This document shows positions 1 through 5,224 of a stretch of 5,224 nucleotides of DNA, piece by piece. Source of the DNA: an uncultured Bacteroidales bacterium. GTDB taxonomy: Bacteria > Bacteroidota > Bacteroidia > Bacteroidales > Paludibacteraceae. The notes beneath the pieces were generated by a model. It had not been told where the DNA came from, did not search any database, and saw nothing but the letters and a program-made list of their open reading frames with translations. The stretch's first letter is position 1. Every line of letters starts with the position of its first letter. The stretch spans positions 1 to 5,224 of the forward strand of contig CAIWIS010000829.1 in the NCBI GenBank assembly GCA_903912795.1. The letters run 5' to 3'. The position numbers and the translations under genes are program-made.

Positions 1-347
1 ACAGAAGAATTAAAGTTCGAGGGGTAATCGGTAAACCATTTCCAATATCGGCTAGTATTAAAATCCGAATAAAGATTAACATGACCATCTTTTAATTCGC
101 CCAACATATTTCCAAACAACTCAAAAAGCTGAATATCAGTCATATTGGAATCAACACGGGTTTTATAAACCGTATGAATCGAATCCCAATTTATTTTTTT
201 ATAATCCAGATAACAATAGCGCGTGTCAATTATTTTCCAAAGCGATTCAAAATTCCCTGAATGGTTGTTTTCCTCTAATTTTGGTTCATCTATACACGAA
301 TACAGACTGAAAAACAATAAGATAAGTATGAATGAGTATTTTTTCAT
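1..347 (-). CDS. S41-family peptidase lipoprotein, N-terminal part (cut by window edge)
   Basis: This is the start of a probable surface or periplasmic serine peptidase of family S41 (tail-specific/tricorn-core type); 115 complete codons are visible with no stop. It begins MKKYSFILILLFFSLYSC, a lipoprotein signal with Cys18 as the likely lipidated residue. The acidic IDE that follows could act as a surface-export signal of the kind known in Bacteroidota (inference). Residues 33-57 (FESLWKIIDTRYCYLDY and on to W54) and the LKDGHVNLYS motif at 85-94 are typical of the N-terminal helical domain of Bacteroidota S41 peptidases. The catalytic Ser/Lys and any PDZ domain lie outside the window, so activity cannot be judged. 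The start is the Met before the signal peptide, 15 bases after the stop of the upstream secreted-protein gene. This implies co-transcription and probably a shared envelope role. The substrate is unknown. Confidence 0.8.
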   Translation of the reverse strand, partial: MKKYSFILILLFFSLYSCIDEPKLEENNHSGNFESLWKIIDTRYCYLDYKKINWDSIHTVYKTRVDSNMTDIQLFELFGNMLGELKDGHVNLYSDFNTSRYWKWFTDYPSNFNSS

Positions 348-362
348 TTTTAAATCAGCAGC

Positions 363-1214
363 TTATTTTTCGGTACTAATAAAATTGGATGGGGCTGTAT
401 TATCATTTCCTTTGAATTTGTATAAATTAGTTTTATAACCGAGCAACAAAGAAAAGCTATTTTGTTTGAACACCAAATCATTGGCACCGTACTTTAAACT
501 ATGTGAACTAAAACCAACCGTAAATACCGATGTGCGCATTGGAATTTCGAGCACCAAAGCTGATTTATAGGCCAATTTATTATGCAGCGAAGAAAAATGA
601 ATTGTATTCCGAAGGTTCCACAAGTCGAACATTTCGTAGTACGACGCTCCCACCATGGGTACAAACATACAACCCATAAGTGGTGTTTCAAAATCGTATA
701 TCAAACGTACTTTCTTGTTTTTCATCAAAAAATCATACCTTAATGAAGCTGCAAGATTCAGATTTACAGCCATATCAACATTGATAGGATTATTTACATT
801 GCGCATGTTCGATTTAAAGCCAAACTGACCATCGGTTGTAGCACCAGCTAATATTTGCACATCGCTTAACTTGCGATAATGATAAAAAGCGCCCCAACTA
901 AATGCTCCTCCAAGGTATGTAGTACTGGCCGAAAAAGATGGATTTAAAGCAATACCAACCAATGAATTTAATTTATGCTGCATCGAAAAATCGGTATTTT
1001 CGGGATTAAAGTACTTGCGTTCAGCATGTTCAAAGCCTACACCTATACCGCTATAGGAAATTGGTGAAAGATAGGGGTCGGTTATACTAAGGAGTGTCAA
1101 TGCAGCGTTGTTGGTCGACGTAATTAAACTATACTTTTTATCAGTTGTTTGTTGTGTAAAAGCACATACAGAAAATAGTGATAACAAAAATATGGTTAGG
1201 GATATTTTTTTCAT
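363..1214 (-). CDS. Secreted, probably outer-membrane protein resembling DUF3316
   Basis: This 283-aa protein has no known function. I chose the start at 1214 because it begins MKKISLTIFLLSLFSVCAFTQQ, a clean Sec signal peptide probably cleaved just before Gln21. Cys17 is preceded by Val, so it does not make a lipobox. The open frame extends upstream to 1313, but the extra 33 residues would bury the signal peptide and would come from promoter and terminator DNA. The mature part is rich in Gly, Ser, Asn and aromatic residues in alternating patterns that suggest beta-strands. Examples are the segments around 110-135 and 155-175 and the last hydrophobic stretch SFSLLLGYKTNLY, followed by a polar tail. 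A YLSPISYSG motif at 48-56 and an NNP motif recall DUF3316 proteins of Bacteroidales; this assignment is from memory. A beta-barrel or envelope-associated role is inferred. It is the first gene of a likely operon with the S41 peptidase. Confidence 0.72.
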   Translation of the reverse strand: MKKISLTIFLLSLFSVCAFTQQTTDKKYSLITSTNNAALTLLSITDPYLSPISYSGIGVGFEHAERKYFNPENTDFSMQHKLNSLVGIALNPSFSASTTYLGGAFSWGAFYHYRKLSDVQILAGATTDGQFGFKSNMRNVNNPINVDMAVNLNLAASLRYDFLMKNKKVRLIYDFETPLMGCMFVPMVGASYYEMFDLWNLRNTIHFSSLHNKLAYKSALVLEIPMRTSVFTVGFSSHSLKYGANDLVFKQNSFSLLLGYKTNLYKFKGNDNTAPSNFISTEK

Positions 1215-1232
1215 GCTAATATTTATAGATTG

Positions 1233-1240
1233 CAAATTTA
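1233..1240 (-). promoter_or_regulatory. Probable -7 promoter element of the secreted protein/S41 peptidase operon
   Basis: Read on the minus strand this is TAAATTTG, matching the Bacteroidota -7 consensus TAnnTTTG. It lies 18 bases before the chosen start at 1214, so the mRNA leader would be short (about 13 bases). It is also downstream of the gpmI terminator, as expected for a new transcription unit. Two TTTG runs lie upstream, but the nearest plausible -33 copy is only about 15 bases away, which is closer than usual. That weakens the call. Confidence 0.45.
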
Positions 1241-1284
1241 TACAAAAAACAAATACAAATAGTTTTTTTATTGGATTAATATCG

Positions 1285-1326
1285 AAAAAAAATGGGAAAT
1301 TACTTGTAAGCAATCTCCCATTTTTT
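1285..1326 (-). terminator. Rho-independent terminator of gpmI
   Basis: On the minus strand an 11-bp perfect stem pairs AAAAAATGGGA with TCCCATTTTTT (arms 1316-1326 and 1287-1297). It extends inward by six more pairs, two of them G-U, around a 6-base loop, and ends in eight T. It starts 32 bases after the gpmI stop and separates gpmI from the next promoter. The A-tract on the opposite side gives the plus strand a T-run too, so the structure could stop transcription in both directions, although no plus-strand gene needs it here. Confidence 0.88.
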
Positions 1327-1330
1327 GTTC

Positions 1331-1350
1331 AGACGCGGCATACCACGTCT
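1331..1350. repeat. REP-like GC-rich palindrome in the gpmI 3' region
   Basis: Arms AGACGCGG (1331-1338) and CCACGTCT (1343-1350) form an 8-bp stem around a CATA loop. One pair is G-U when the minus strand is transcribed. The flanks (CTAC at 1351-1354, and GTTC just before 1331) could pair partly through a two-base mismatch. It is GC-rich against AT-rich surroundings and lies between the gpmI stop and the terminator. From memory, palindromes with GAGACG...CGTCTC ends are scattered between genes in many Bacteroidota and cyanobacterial genomes. Only one copy is present here, so repeat status is inferred. Confidence 0.5.
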
Positions 1351-1357
1351 CTACTTC

Positions 1358-2878
1358 TTAACTTATCAAAGAGCGTCCTGTCATTTCAGCAGGTTTATCA
1401 ATGCCTAAAATGGTGCAAATTGATGGAGCCACATCAGCTAGAATTCCGTTTTCTACTTTTGCATTTTTGTTTTCAGTTACATAAATAAATGGAACTGGGT
1501 TTAATGAATGTGCTGTATTTGGTGAACCATCTTCGTTTTCGGCATTATCAGCATTACCATGATCGGCAATAATAATTACCTCGTAATCGTTGGCTTTAGC
1601 CGCTTCAACTACTTTTTCGACACAGCTATCAATGGTTTCAATTGCTTTTACGATTGCCTCACGAACGCCAGTATGTCCAACCATATCGCCATTAGCAAAG
1701 TTAAGAGCTACAAAATCGTATTGTTGTGTATTAAGCGCTGCAACCAATTTATCGGCTACTTCTGGAGCACTCATTTCGGGTTGTAAATCGTAAGTAGCAA
1801 CTTTAGGCGATGGCACTAATATGCGATCTTCGCCTTCGAACTCACTTTCGCGTCCACCAGAGAAAAAGAAGGTAACATGAGCAAATTTCTCAGTTTCGGC
1901 AATGCGTAATTGTTTTTTACCCAAGCTCGAAACATATTCGCCCAATGTATTTTGAACATTATCTTTGTCGAACATTACGTTTAATCCTTTGAATGATGAA
2001 TCGTAAGGAGTCATACAATAATAATCCAAAGGTATTGTCATCATACCCGCTTCAGGCATATCTTGTTGAGTTAAAACTACTGTCAGTTCCTTTGCACGGT
2101 CGTTACGGTAATTGAAAAATATTACCACATCGCCTGCTTCAATTTTGGCTAACGGATTTCCAGCAGCATCAACAGCAACAATAGGATTAACAAATTCGTC
2201 GGTAATACCTGCGTCGTACGATGCTTGCATAGCTCCTACAACATCAGTAGTAGCTTCGCCTGTGCCATTTACCATTAAATCGTAAGCTATTTTTACACGT
2301 TCCCAACGTTTGTCACGGTCCATGGCGTAATAACGTCCAACTATTGTACCTATTTTAGTTGTTGTACCTTTTGTGGCATTATCAAGTTGTTCGATAAATC
2401 CTTTTCCACTTTTTGGATCTGTATCGCGTCCGTCCATAAAGCAATGTACAAAAGCTTCAGCTTTATATTCATTAGCAATATCAATTAACTTCAACAAATG
2501 ATCCATCGAACTGTGTACACCACCATCCGAAACCAATCCCATGAAATGTATTTTCTTTTTATTGTCGCGGGCATAGCTATAAGCTTTCACTACAGCTGGA
2601 TTTTCTAAAATACTATTGTCGCGACAAGCGATATTAATTTTCACCAAATCCTGATAAACTACTCGTCCGGCTCCAATATTCAAGTGCCCCACTTCTGAGT
2701 TTCCCATCTGCCCTTCAGGTAATCCTACATCCTCGCCCGAGGCAAGCAATTGTGAATTTGGATAATTTGCATTTAACGAATCCCAATAAGGAGTTGGCGT
2801 GCTCGAAATAATGTCAGCTTTCGAGTGGTTGCCAATGCCCCAACCATCGAGTATCATCAATAATGCTTTTTTGCTCAT
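1358..2878 (-). CDS. gpmI: 2,3-bisphosphoglycerate-independent phosphoglycerate mutase
   Basis: This cytosolic glycolytic and gluconeogenic enzyme interconverts 3-phosphoglycerate and 2-phosphoglycerate through a phosphoserine intermediate, using two Mn2+ ions. The 506-aa length fits the family. Residues known from the family are all present. Asp11 (LDGWG) and the catalytic Ser61 (GNSEVGHLNIGAGR, 59-72) are followed by the substrate-binding residues His122, Arg151-Asp152 (GRDTDP), Arg182, Arg188, Arg258, Arg261 and Lys331. The metal ligands are Asp398 and His402 (NGDMVGH), Asp439-His440 (ADHGN) and His457. The domain order is the usual split one: a phosphatase-like domain at the two ends with the phosphotransferase domain (about 75-310) inserted. 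The start is the only Met before the conserved N-terminal strand, and its leader is A-rich with no Shine-Dalgarno. It has its own promoter and terminator, so it appears to be monocistronic. Confidence 0.98.
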   Translation of the reverse strand: MSKKALLMILDGWGIGNHSKADIISSTPTPYWDSLNANYPNSQLLASGEDVGLPEGQMGNSEVGHLNIGAGRVVYQDLVKINIACRDNSILENPAVVKAYSYARDNKKKIHFMGLVSDGGVHSSMDHLLKLIDIANEYKAEAFVHCFMDGRDTDPKSGKGFIEQLDNATKGTTTKIGTIVGRYYAMDRDKRWERVKIAYDLMVNGTGEATTDVVGAMQASYDAGITDEFVNPIVAVDAAGNPLAKIEAGDVVIFFNYRNDRAKELTVVLTQQDMPEAGMMTIPLDYYCMTPYDSSFKGLNVMFDKDNVQNTLGEYVSSLGKKQLRIAETEKFAHVTFFFSGGRESEFEGEDRILVPSPKVATYDLQPEMSAPEVADKLVAALNTQQYDFVALNFANGDMVGHTGVREAIVKAIETIDSCVEKVVEAAKANDYEVIIIADHGNADNAENEDGSPNTAHSLNPVPFIYVTENKNAKVENGILADVAPSICTILGIDKPAEMTGRSLIS

Positions 2879-2935
2879 ATTCTTTTGATTTTTAATGTTT
2901 TATATAAAATTAGATACCTTAGTATTTTAACGCTG

Positions 2936-2943
2936 CAAAATTA
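2936..2943 (-). promoter_or_regulatory. Probable -7 promoter element of gpmI
   Basis: The minus strand reads TAATTTTG, an exact match to TAnnTTTG and the same 8-mer as the box proposed for pfp. It lies 57 bases before the gpmI start, giving an mRNA leader of about 50 bases. No TTTG is found at the usual 19-20-base spacing, and the closest TTG is only 12 bases away. The promoter may therefore depend on an activator or be weak. Confidence 0.5.
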
Positions 2944-2972
2944 GTCATTTTTTCGCAATTCTTTTGCTTAAG

Positions 2973-3003
2973 TTTATCAATAAATCAAGTGATTTTATCA
3001 ATA
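2973..3003. promoter_or_regulatory. Operator-like repeat cluster upstream of gpmI
   Basis: TTTATCAATA occurs twice (2973-2982 and 2994-3003), offset by exactly 21 bases, about two helical turns. Between and overlapping the copies is an inverted repeat, AAATCA-AG-TGATTT (2982-2995). The cluster starts about 30 bases upstream of the gpmI -7 box, a position suited to an activator or repressor. The AT-rich background makes chance matches easier, so this is a candidate only. Confidence 0.3.
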
Positions 3004-3134
3004 TAAATTTAAAAATTCTAGTTTGAAAGCCATTTCATAATCATGATAAGCCAGAACCAAAAATGTCGAAAGCAATATCATTGTTTTTAATTTTAATTAT
3101 CAAGTTAAATTTGCGTTTTTTGCGTTGAATATAC

Positions 3135-3170
3135 AAAAAGAGAACGAAAATCACTTTCCGTTCTCTTTTT
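3135..3170 (-). terminator. Rho-independent terminator of pfp
   Basis: A 12-bp perfect stem (AAAAAGAGAACG with CGTTCTCTTTTT, arms 3159-3170 and 3135-3146) extends by four weaker pairs to a 4-base loop. The T-run is part of the 3' arm. It begins 17 bases after the pfp stop. The mirror-image A/T ends allow termination on either strand. Confidence 0.88.
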
Positions 3171-3186
3171 ATACGTTGAAAAAATA

Positions 3187-4842
3187 TTATTTTTCGTGTT
3201 CCAACAAAAGTGTACGTGTTGGTTGATCGCAAACTTCGCTAGGACCGTAGTACTGAACAGGACCTGGATAAACATAGCTTTGTTTTTCGTCAGCCCAATC
3301 CACACGGTGTTTTGCAAAGTATTGGAAAGGAGCACCATCCAATAAAACCAATGCTTTTTGAATTACAGGTTTCATTTTACCATGACGGCGTTCCATGTTC
3401 ATCATCATAGTGATAGGCACACCACCAGCAATCCATTCGGCTGCAGGAGCAGTTAAGTTACGCACCGACGACATATAGCCCGTTTTACCCGCCGAAATCA
3501 AAACCGAAGCGGTATATCCTAATGAATAAGTATAATCAGCATCGAAGTTTGAAGGAATAGCACAGCGTCCTTCGTAACCAAAGAAGTGATTGATTGCAGA
3601 GAATTTACCTTTGTATTTACCTTCGGCTTTAAGTTGAGCTAAACGTTTAGCAACCATCTCAATAAGCAATTTTTCGGTTTCGATAAGCGAAACTTGAACG
3701 TTACCGTGTGGATCACGATCCAAGGTTAATTGTTTAGCAATGCCTTTAGGTAAGCTATTGTATACATCGCGACTATCTACACTCAACATTCCTTTAACGT
3801 ACTGACGTTTTTCATCATCAGTTTCAAGAGCATTAAAGTCATCATTGTGAGCCAATAAATCGTTCAATTCCGAAATCAATTTCTTCATAGCAGGAATAAA
3901 CTCAATTAATCCTTCAGGAATAAGAATTGTACCGAAATTCAGACCAAAACTAGCACGATTTACAATTACAGAAGTAATTTCTTCAACTACATCTTTCAAT
4001 GTCATGTTTTTAGCTTCAACTTCTTCGGAAACAATACAAATATTTGGTTGGCTCTGAAGTGCACATTCCAATGTGATATGCGATGCCGAACGACCCATTA
4101 AACGGATAAAGTGCCAATATTTCTTAGCAGAATTTGCATCGCGTTGGATATTACCAATAAGTTCAGAATAAACTTTACAAGCAGTATCAAAACCAAACGA
4201 AGTTTCAATCATTTCGTTTTTAAGGTCGCCGTCAATTGTTTTTGGGCATCCAATTACTTGGATTCCAGTATTTTTTTGTTTGTAGTATTCAGCTAACACA
4301 CAGGCATTTGTATTTGAATCATCACCACCAATTACAACAATGGCATTGATACCTAATTTTTTACAAATTTCTTCGCCTTTGTCGTATTGTGCATCTTCTT
4401 CCAATTTGGTACGACCTGAACCAATAATATCAAAACCACCCGTATTGCGGTATTCTTTAACAATAGATTCGGTAAGTTCAATATAACTATGATCAACCAA
4501 ACCACTTGGGCCACCTAAAAATCCATACAATTTATTGTTAGGATTCAATGCTTTAAGCCCATCGAATAATCCTGAAATAACATTGTGCCCCCCGGGAGCT
4601 TGTCCGCCCGAAAGAATTACACCTACTCCTACAACAGGATTTGCTTGAGCTTCACCAGCTTCGAAAGAGATCAACGGCATACCGTAAGTATTCGGAAAAA
4701 GCGCTTTAATATCGGCTTGATCGGCTACCGATTCAGTAGCTGCACCTTCTTTTAATACCACATTGCCTTTTAATGCCGCTGGTAATTTTGGCTGGTAGGT
4801 AGCACGTGCAACCTGAAGCGGACTTTTAGTCATTGGTTTCAT
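3187..4842 (-). CDS. pfp: Diphosphate--fructose-6-phosphate 1-phosphotransferase (PPi-dependent phosphofructokinase)
   Basis: This cytosolic glycolytic enzyme reversibly phosphorylates fructose 6-phosphate to fructose 1,6-bisphosphate with pyrophosphate instead of ATP. The 551-aa length matches the long, plant-beta-like PFP group. Visible motifs are SGGQAPGG (78-85), GPSGL (111-115), GSGRTK (141-146), GGDDSNTNA (172-180), PKTIDGD (200-206), MGR (249-251), PEGL (309-312) and YEGR (423-426). Asp175 (GGDD where ATP enzymes have GGDG) and Lys201 are the known determinants of PPi use, and Asp204 is the catalytic base. The substrate-binding Arg251, Glu310 and Arg426 are intact. The start could be Met1 (4842) or Met4 (4833); relatives, as I remember them, begin at MTKS, which favours Met4 slightly. 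The leader is A-rich with no Shine-Dalgarno. The gene has its own promoter and terminator, and a long 5' leader suggests extra control. It is divergent from ligA. Confidence 0.97.
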   Translation of the reverse strand: MKPMTKSPLQVARATYQPKLPAALKGNVVLKEGAATESVADQADIKALFPNTYGMPLISFEAGEAQANPVVGVGVILSGGQAPGGHNVISGLFDGLKALNPNNKLYGFLGGPSGLVDHSYIELTESIVKEYRNTGGFDIIGSGRTKLEEDAQYDKGEEICKKLGINAIVVIGGDDSNTNACVLAEYYKQKNTGIQVIGCPKTIDGDLKNEMIETSFGFDTACKVYSELIGNIQRDANSAKKYWHFIRLMGRSASHITLECALQSQPNICIVSEEVEAKNMTLKDVVEEITSVIVNRASFGLNFGTILIPEGLIEFIPAMKKLISELNDLLAHNDDFNALETDDEKRQYVKGMLSVDSRDVYNSLPKGIAKQLTLDRDPHGNVQVSLIETEKLLIEMVAKRLAQLKAEGKYKGKFSAINHFFGYEGRCAIPSNFDADYTYSLGYTASVLISAGKTGYMSSVRNLTAPAAEWIAGGVPITMMMNMERRHGKMKPVIQKALVLLDGAPFQYFAKHRVDWADEKQSYVYPGPVQYYGPSEVCDQPTRTLLLEHEK

Positions 4843-4877
4843 CTGTTTATAATTTTTTTTTAAAGGTCAGATGGAAC

Positions 4878-4931
4878 TCACACATAAACATTCCCTTGTA
4901 TGTCAAAGTTTGTTTGTCGTGTTCGTTTCAT
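4878..4931 (-). CDS. Small upstream ORF in the pfp leader (possible leader peptide)
   Basis: ATG at 4931 opens a 17-codon frame, MKRTRQTNFDIQGNVYV, that stops at 4878, 35 bases before the pfp start. It lies wholly within the predicted pfp leader and has an A/T-rich leader of its own, like the other starts here. The peptide has three basic residues near its N-terminus and no run of a single amino acid, so it does not look like a classical attenuation peptide. An ORF this short can arise by chance, and I do not recognise the peptide. If translated, it would most likely affect pfp expression in cis. Confidence 0.22.
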   Translation of the reverse strand: MKRTRQTNFDIQGNVYV

Positions 4932-5002
4932 ACGTAAATAATTTTATTTTATATTTTAATTGATTGATATTCAGTATATTTTACACGATTGAAAATCGAC
5001 CA

Positions 5003-5032
5003 CAAAATTAACGAAATTTTTCCATATTGCAA
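5003..5032 (-). promoter_or_regulatory. Probable pfp promoter
   Basis: The minus strand shows TTG (5032-5030), a 19-base spacer, then TAATTTTG (5010-5003), which fits the Bacteroidota -33/-7 pattern with good spacing. Transcription would begin near 4996, giving a leader of about 150 bases before pfp. No other TAnnTTTG box lies between this one and the gene. A small hairpin, CGATT with AATCG (4986-4998), sits at the predicted 5' end of the RNA. Confidence 0.6.
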
Positions 5033-5049
5033 GCAAATTTGTAAGCAAA
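5031..5049. repeat. Paired AAGCAAA repeats next to the pfp -33 element
   Basis: AAGCAAA occurs at 5031-5037 and 5043-5049, 12 bases apart. The first copy runs into the palindrome CAAATTTG (5034-5041). The cluster overlaps the pfp -33 region, so it could be a regulator site, but it is short and AT-rich. Confidence 0.3.
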
Positions 5050-5095
5050 CTATCAAAAAAAATAGCAATTTAGAAGATTTATAATGCAATTATTA

Positions 5096-5126
5096 TTGTT
5101 CTGTTTCAAACTTATGTCTATATTTG
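5096..5126 (+). promoter_or_regulatory. Probable ligA promoter
   Basis: TTG (5096-5098), a 20-base spacer and TATATTTG (5119-5126) match the Bacteroidota -33/-7 pattern. Transcription would start near 5132, about 16 bases before the ligA ATG, giving a short A-rich leader. This is the best-spaced promoter in the window. Confidence 0.65.
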
Positions 5127-5147
5127 TGGTCGGTTTAAAAAAAAGGC

Positions 5148-5224
5148 ATGCAACACAAAATAGAATCACTACGTCGCGAGTTGGAGCAACACAACTATAA
5201 TTACTACGTGCTTTCGGCACCAAC
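5148..5224 (+). CDS. ligA: NAD-dependent DNA ligase, N-terminal fragment (cut by window edge)
   Basis: Twenty-five codons are visible, beginning MQHKIESLRRELEQHNYNYY and continuing VLSAP. This matches domain Ia of bacterial NAD-dependent DNA ligases, where an ELR...L..HNY.YYVLDAP-type segment contacts the nicotinamide mononucleotide half of NAD+. Tyr19 aligns with the essential Tyr22 of E. coli LigA. Position 20 is Tyr where E. coli has His23, a substitution I recall as common in the family. The enzyme seals nicks in replication and repair. An in-frame stop 12 bases upstream (5136-5138) leaves this ATG as the first available start, and the weak AAAAGG before it may help initiation. The adenylation, OB, zinc-finger, HhH and BRCT domains lie beyond the edge, so intactness cannot be judged. 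Confidence 0.88.
   Translation, partial: MQHKIESLRRELEQHNYNYYVLSAP

Larger units (their letters stand above)
2879..3186. other. Intergenic region between pfp and gpmI, no gene seen
   Basis: This 308-base AT-rich gap holds, from right to left, the pfp terminator, a stretch of about 130 bases with no clear function, an operator-like repeat cluster and the gpmI promoter. Reading frames here are short, lack recognisable protein features or overlap the pfp end. No tRNA or structured RNA was recognised. Confidence 0.7.
4843..5147. other. Divergent pfp/ligA intergenic region
   Basis: This 305-base AT-rich region lies between two genes that point away from each other. It holds the presumed pfp leader with a 17-codon upstream ORF (left half), the pfp promoter (about 5003-5032), a stretch with paired AAGCAAA repeats, and the ligA promoter (5096-5126). 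No RNA gene or known riboswitch was recognised. Confidence 0.75.

Noticed and set aside
494..691. 65-codon minus-strand reading frame inside the secreted-protein gene
   Set aside because: It overlaps a gene with a clear signal peptide in another frame and its product resembles no known protein.
1215..1313. N-terminal extension of the 283-aa secreted protein by 33 codons
   Set aside because: It would place a signal peptide in the middle of the protein and translate the promoter box and part of the gpmI terminator.
1108..1488. 126-codon plus-strand reading frame across the gpmI end
   Set aside because: It is antisense to gpmI, the terminator and the secreted-protein gene; it has no promoter and no recognisable domain.
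3040..3047. ATCATGAT palindrome in the pfp-gpmI gap
   Set aside because: Only 8 bases, with no symmetric extension and not near a promoter; chance is sufficient.
3041..3338. Minus-strand reading frames of 63 and 77 codons overlapping the pfp end
   Set aside because: Both overlap the conserved C-terminus of pfp in other frames and run through its terminator.
4861..4900. Possible attenuator hairpin just before pfp
   Set aside because: Only four-base arms (GGAA/TTCC, AAGG/CCTT) with large loops, followed by A rather than T on the transcribed strand.
5084..5200. 38-codon plus-strand reading frame starting before ligA
   Set aside because: Its ATG lies upstream of the likely ligA promoter and it overlaps the ligA start in another frame.
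1..5224. Mobile elements, CRISPR arrays, tRNA or rRNA genes
   Set aside because: I saw no transposase-like protein, no regularly spaced long repeats and no recognisable RNA gene on either strand.

Overview
The window looks like chromosomal DNA from a member of the Bacteroidota, probably Bacteroidales. It is AT-rich and the intergenic stretches are A/T-tract rich. No start has a convincing Shine-Dalgarno sequence; the starts have A-rich leaders instead. Upstream of genes there are boxes matching TAnnTTTG, the -7 element known for this phylum's housekeeping sigma factor. The protein types fit as well: a lipoprotein S41 peptidase, a DUF3316-like secreted protein and a long PPi-dependent phosphofructokinase. 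The sequence does not settle the genus.

Layout, left to right. Positions 1-347 (minus) hold the first 115 codons of an S41-family peptidase lipoprotein cut by the window edge. Just upstream in the same transcription direction is a 283-aa secreted, probably outer-membrane protein (363-1214, minus), 15 bases from the peptidase start, so the two probably form one operon. Positions 1215-1357 hold that operon's promoter, the strong hairpin terminator of the next gene and a REP-like palindrome. gpmI (1358-2878, minus) encodes cofactor-independent phosphoglycerate mutase with all catalytic residues intact. Positions 2879-3186 hold the gpmI promoter, an operator-like repeat cluster and the pfp terminator. 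pfp (3187-4842, minus) encodes PPi-dependent phosphofructokinase. Positions 4843-5147 are a divergent promoter region, with a long pfp leader that contains a 17-codon upstream ORF. At 5148 ligA (NAD-dependent DNA ligase) starts on the plus strand and runs off the window.

The core is ordinary housekeeping: two glycolytic enzymes in separate transcription units, next to a DNA ligase gene read the other way. pfp makes or uses fructose 1,6-bisphosphate with pyrophosphate, and gpmI acts lower in the same pathway. The secreted protein and the peptidase form an envelope-directed unit of unknown purpose. I saw no mobile element, CRISPR array, tRNA or rRNA, and no clear evidence for a new multi-gene system. 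The points most worth a second look are regulatory: a sequence shared by the two divergent promoters, the pfp leader with its small ORF, and the repeat cluster upstream of gpmI.
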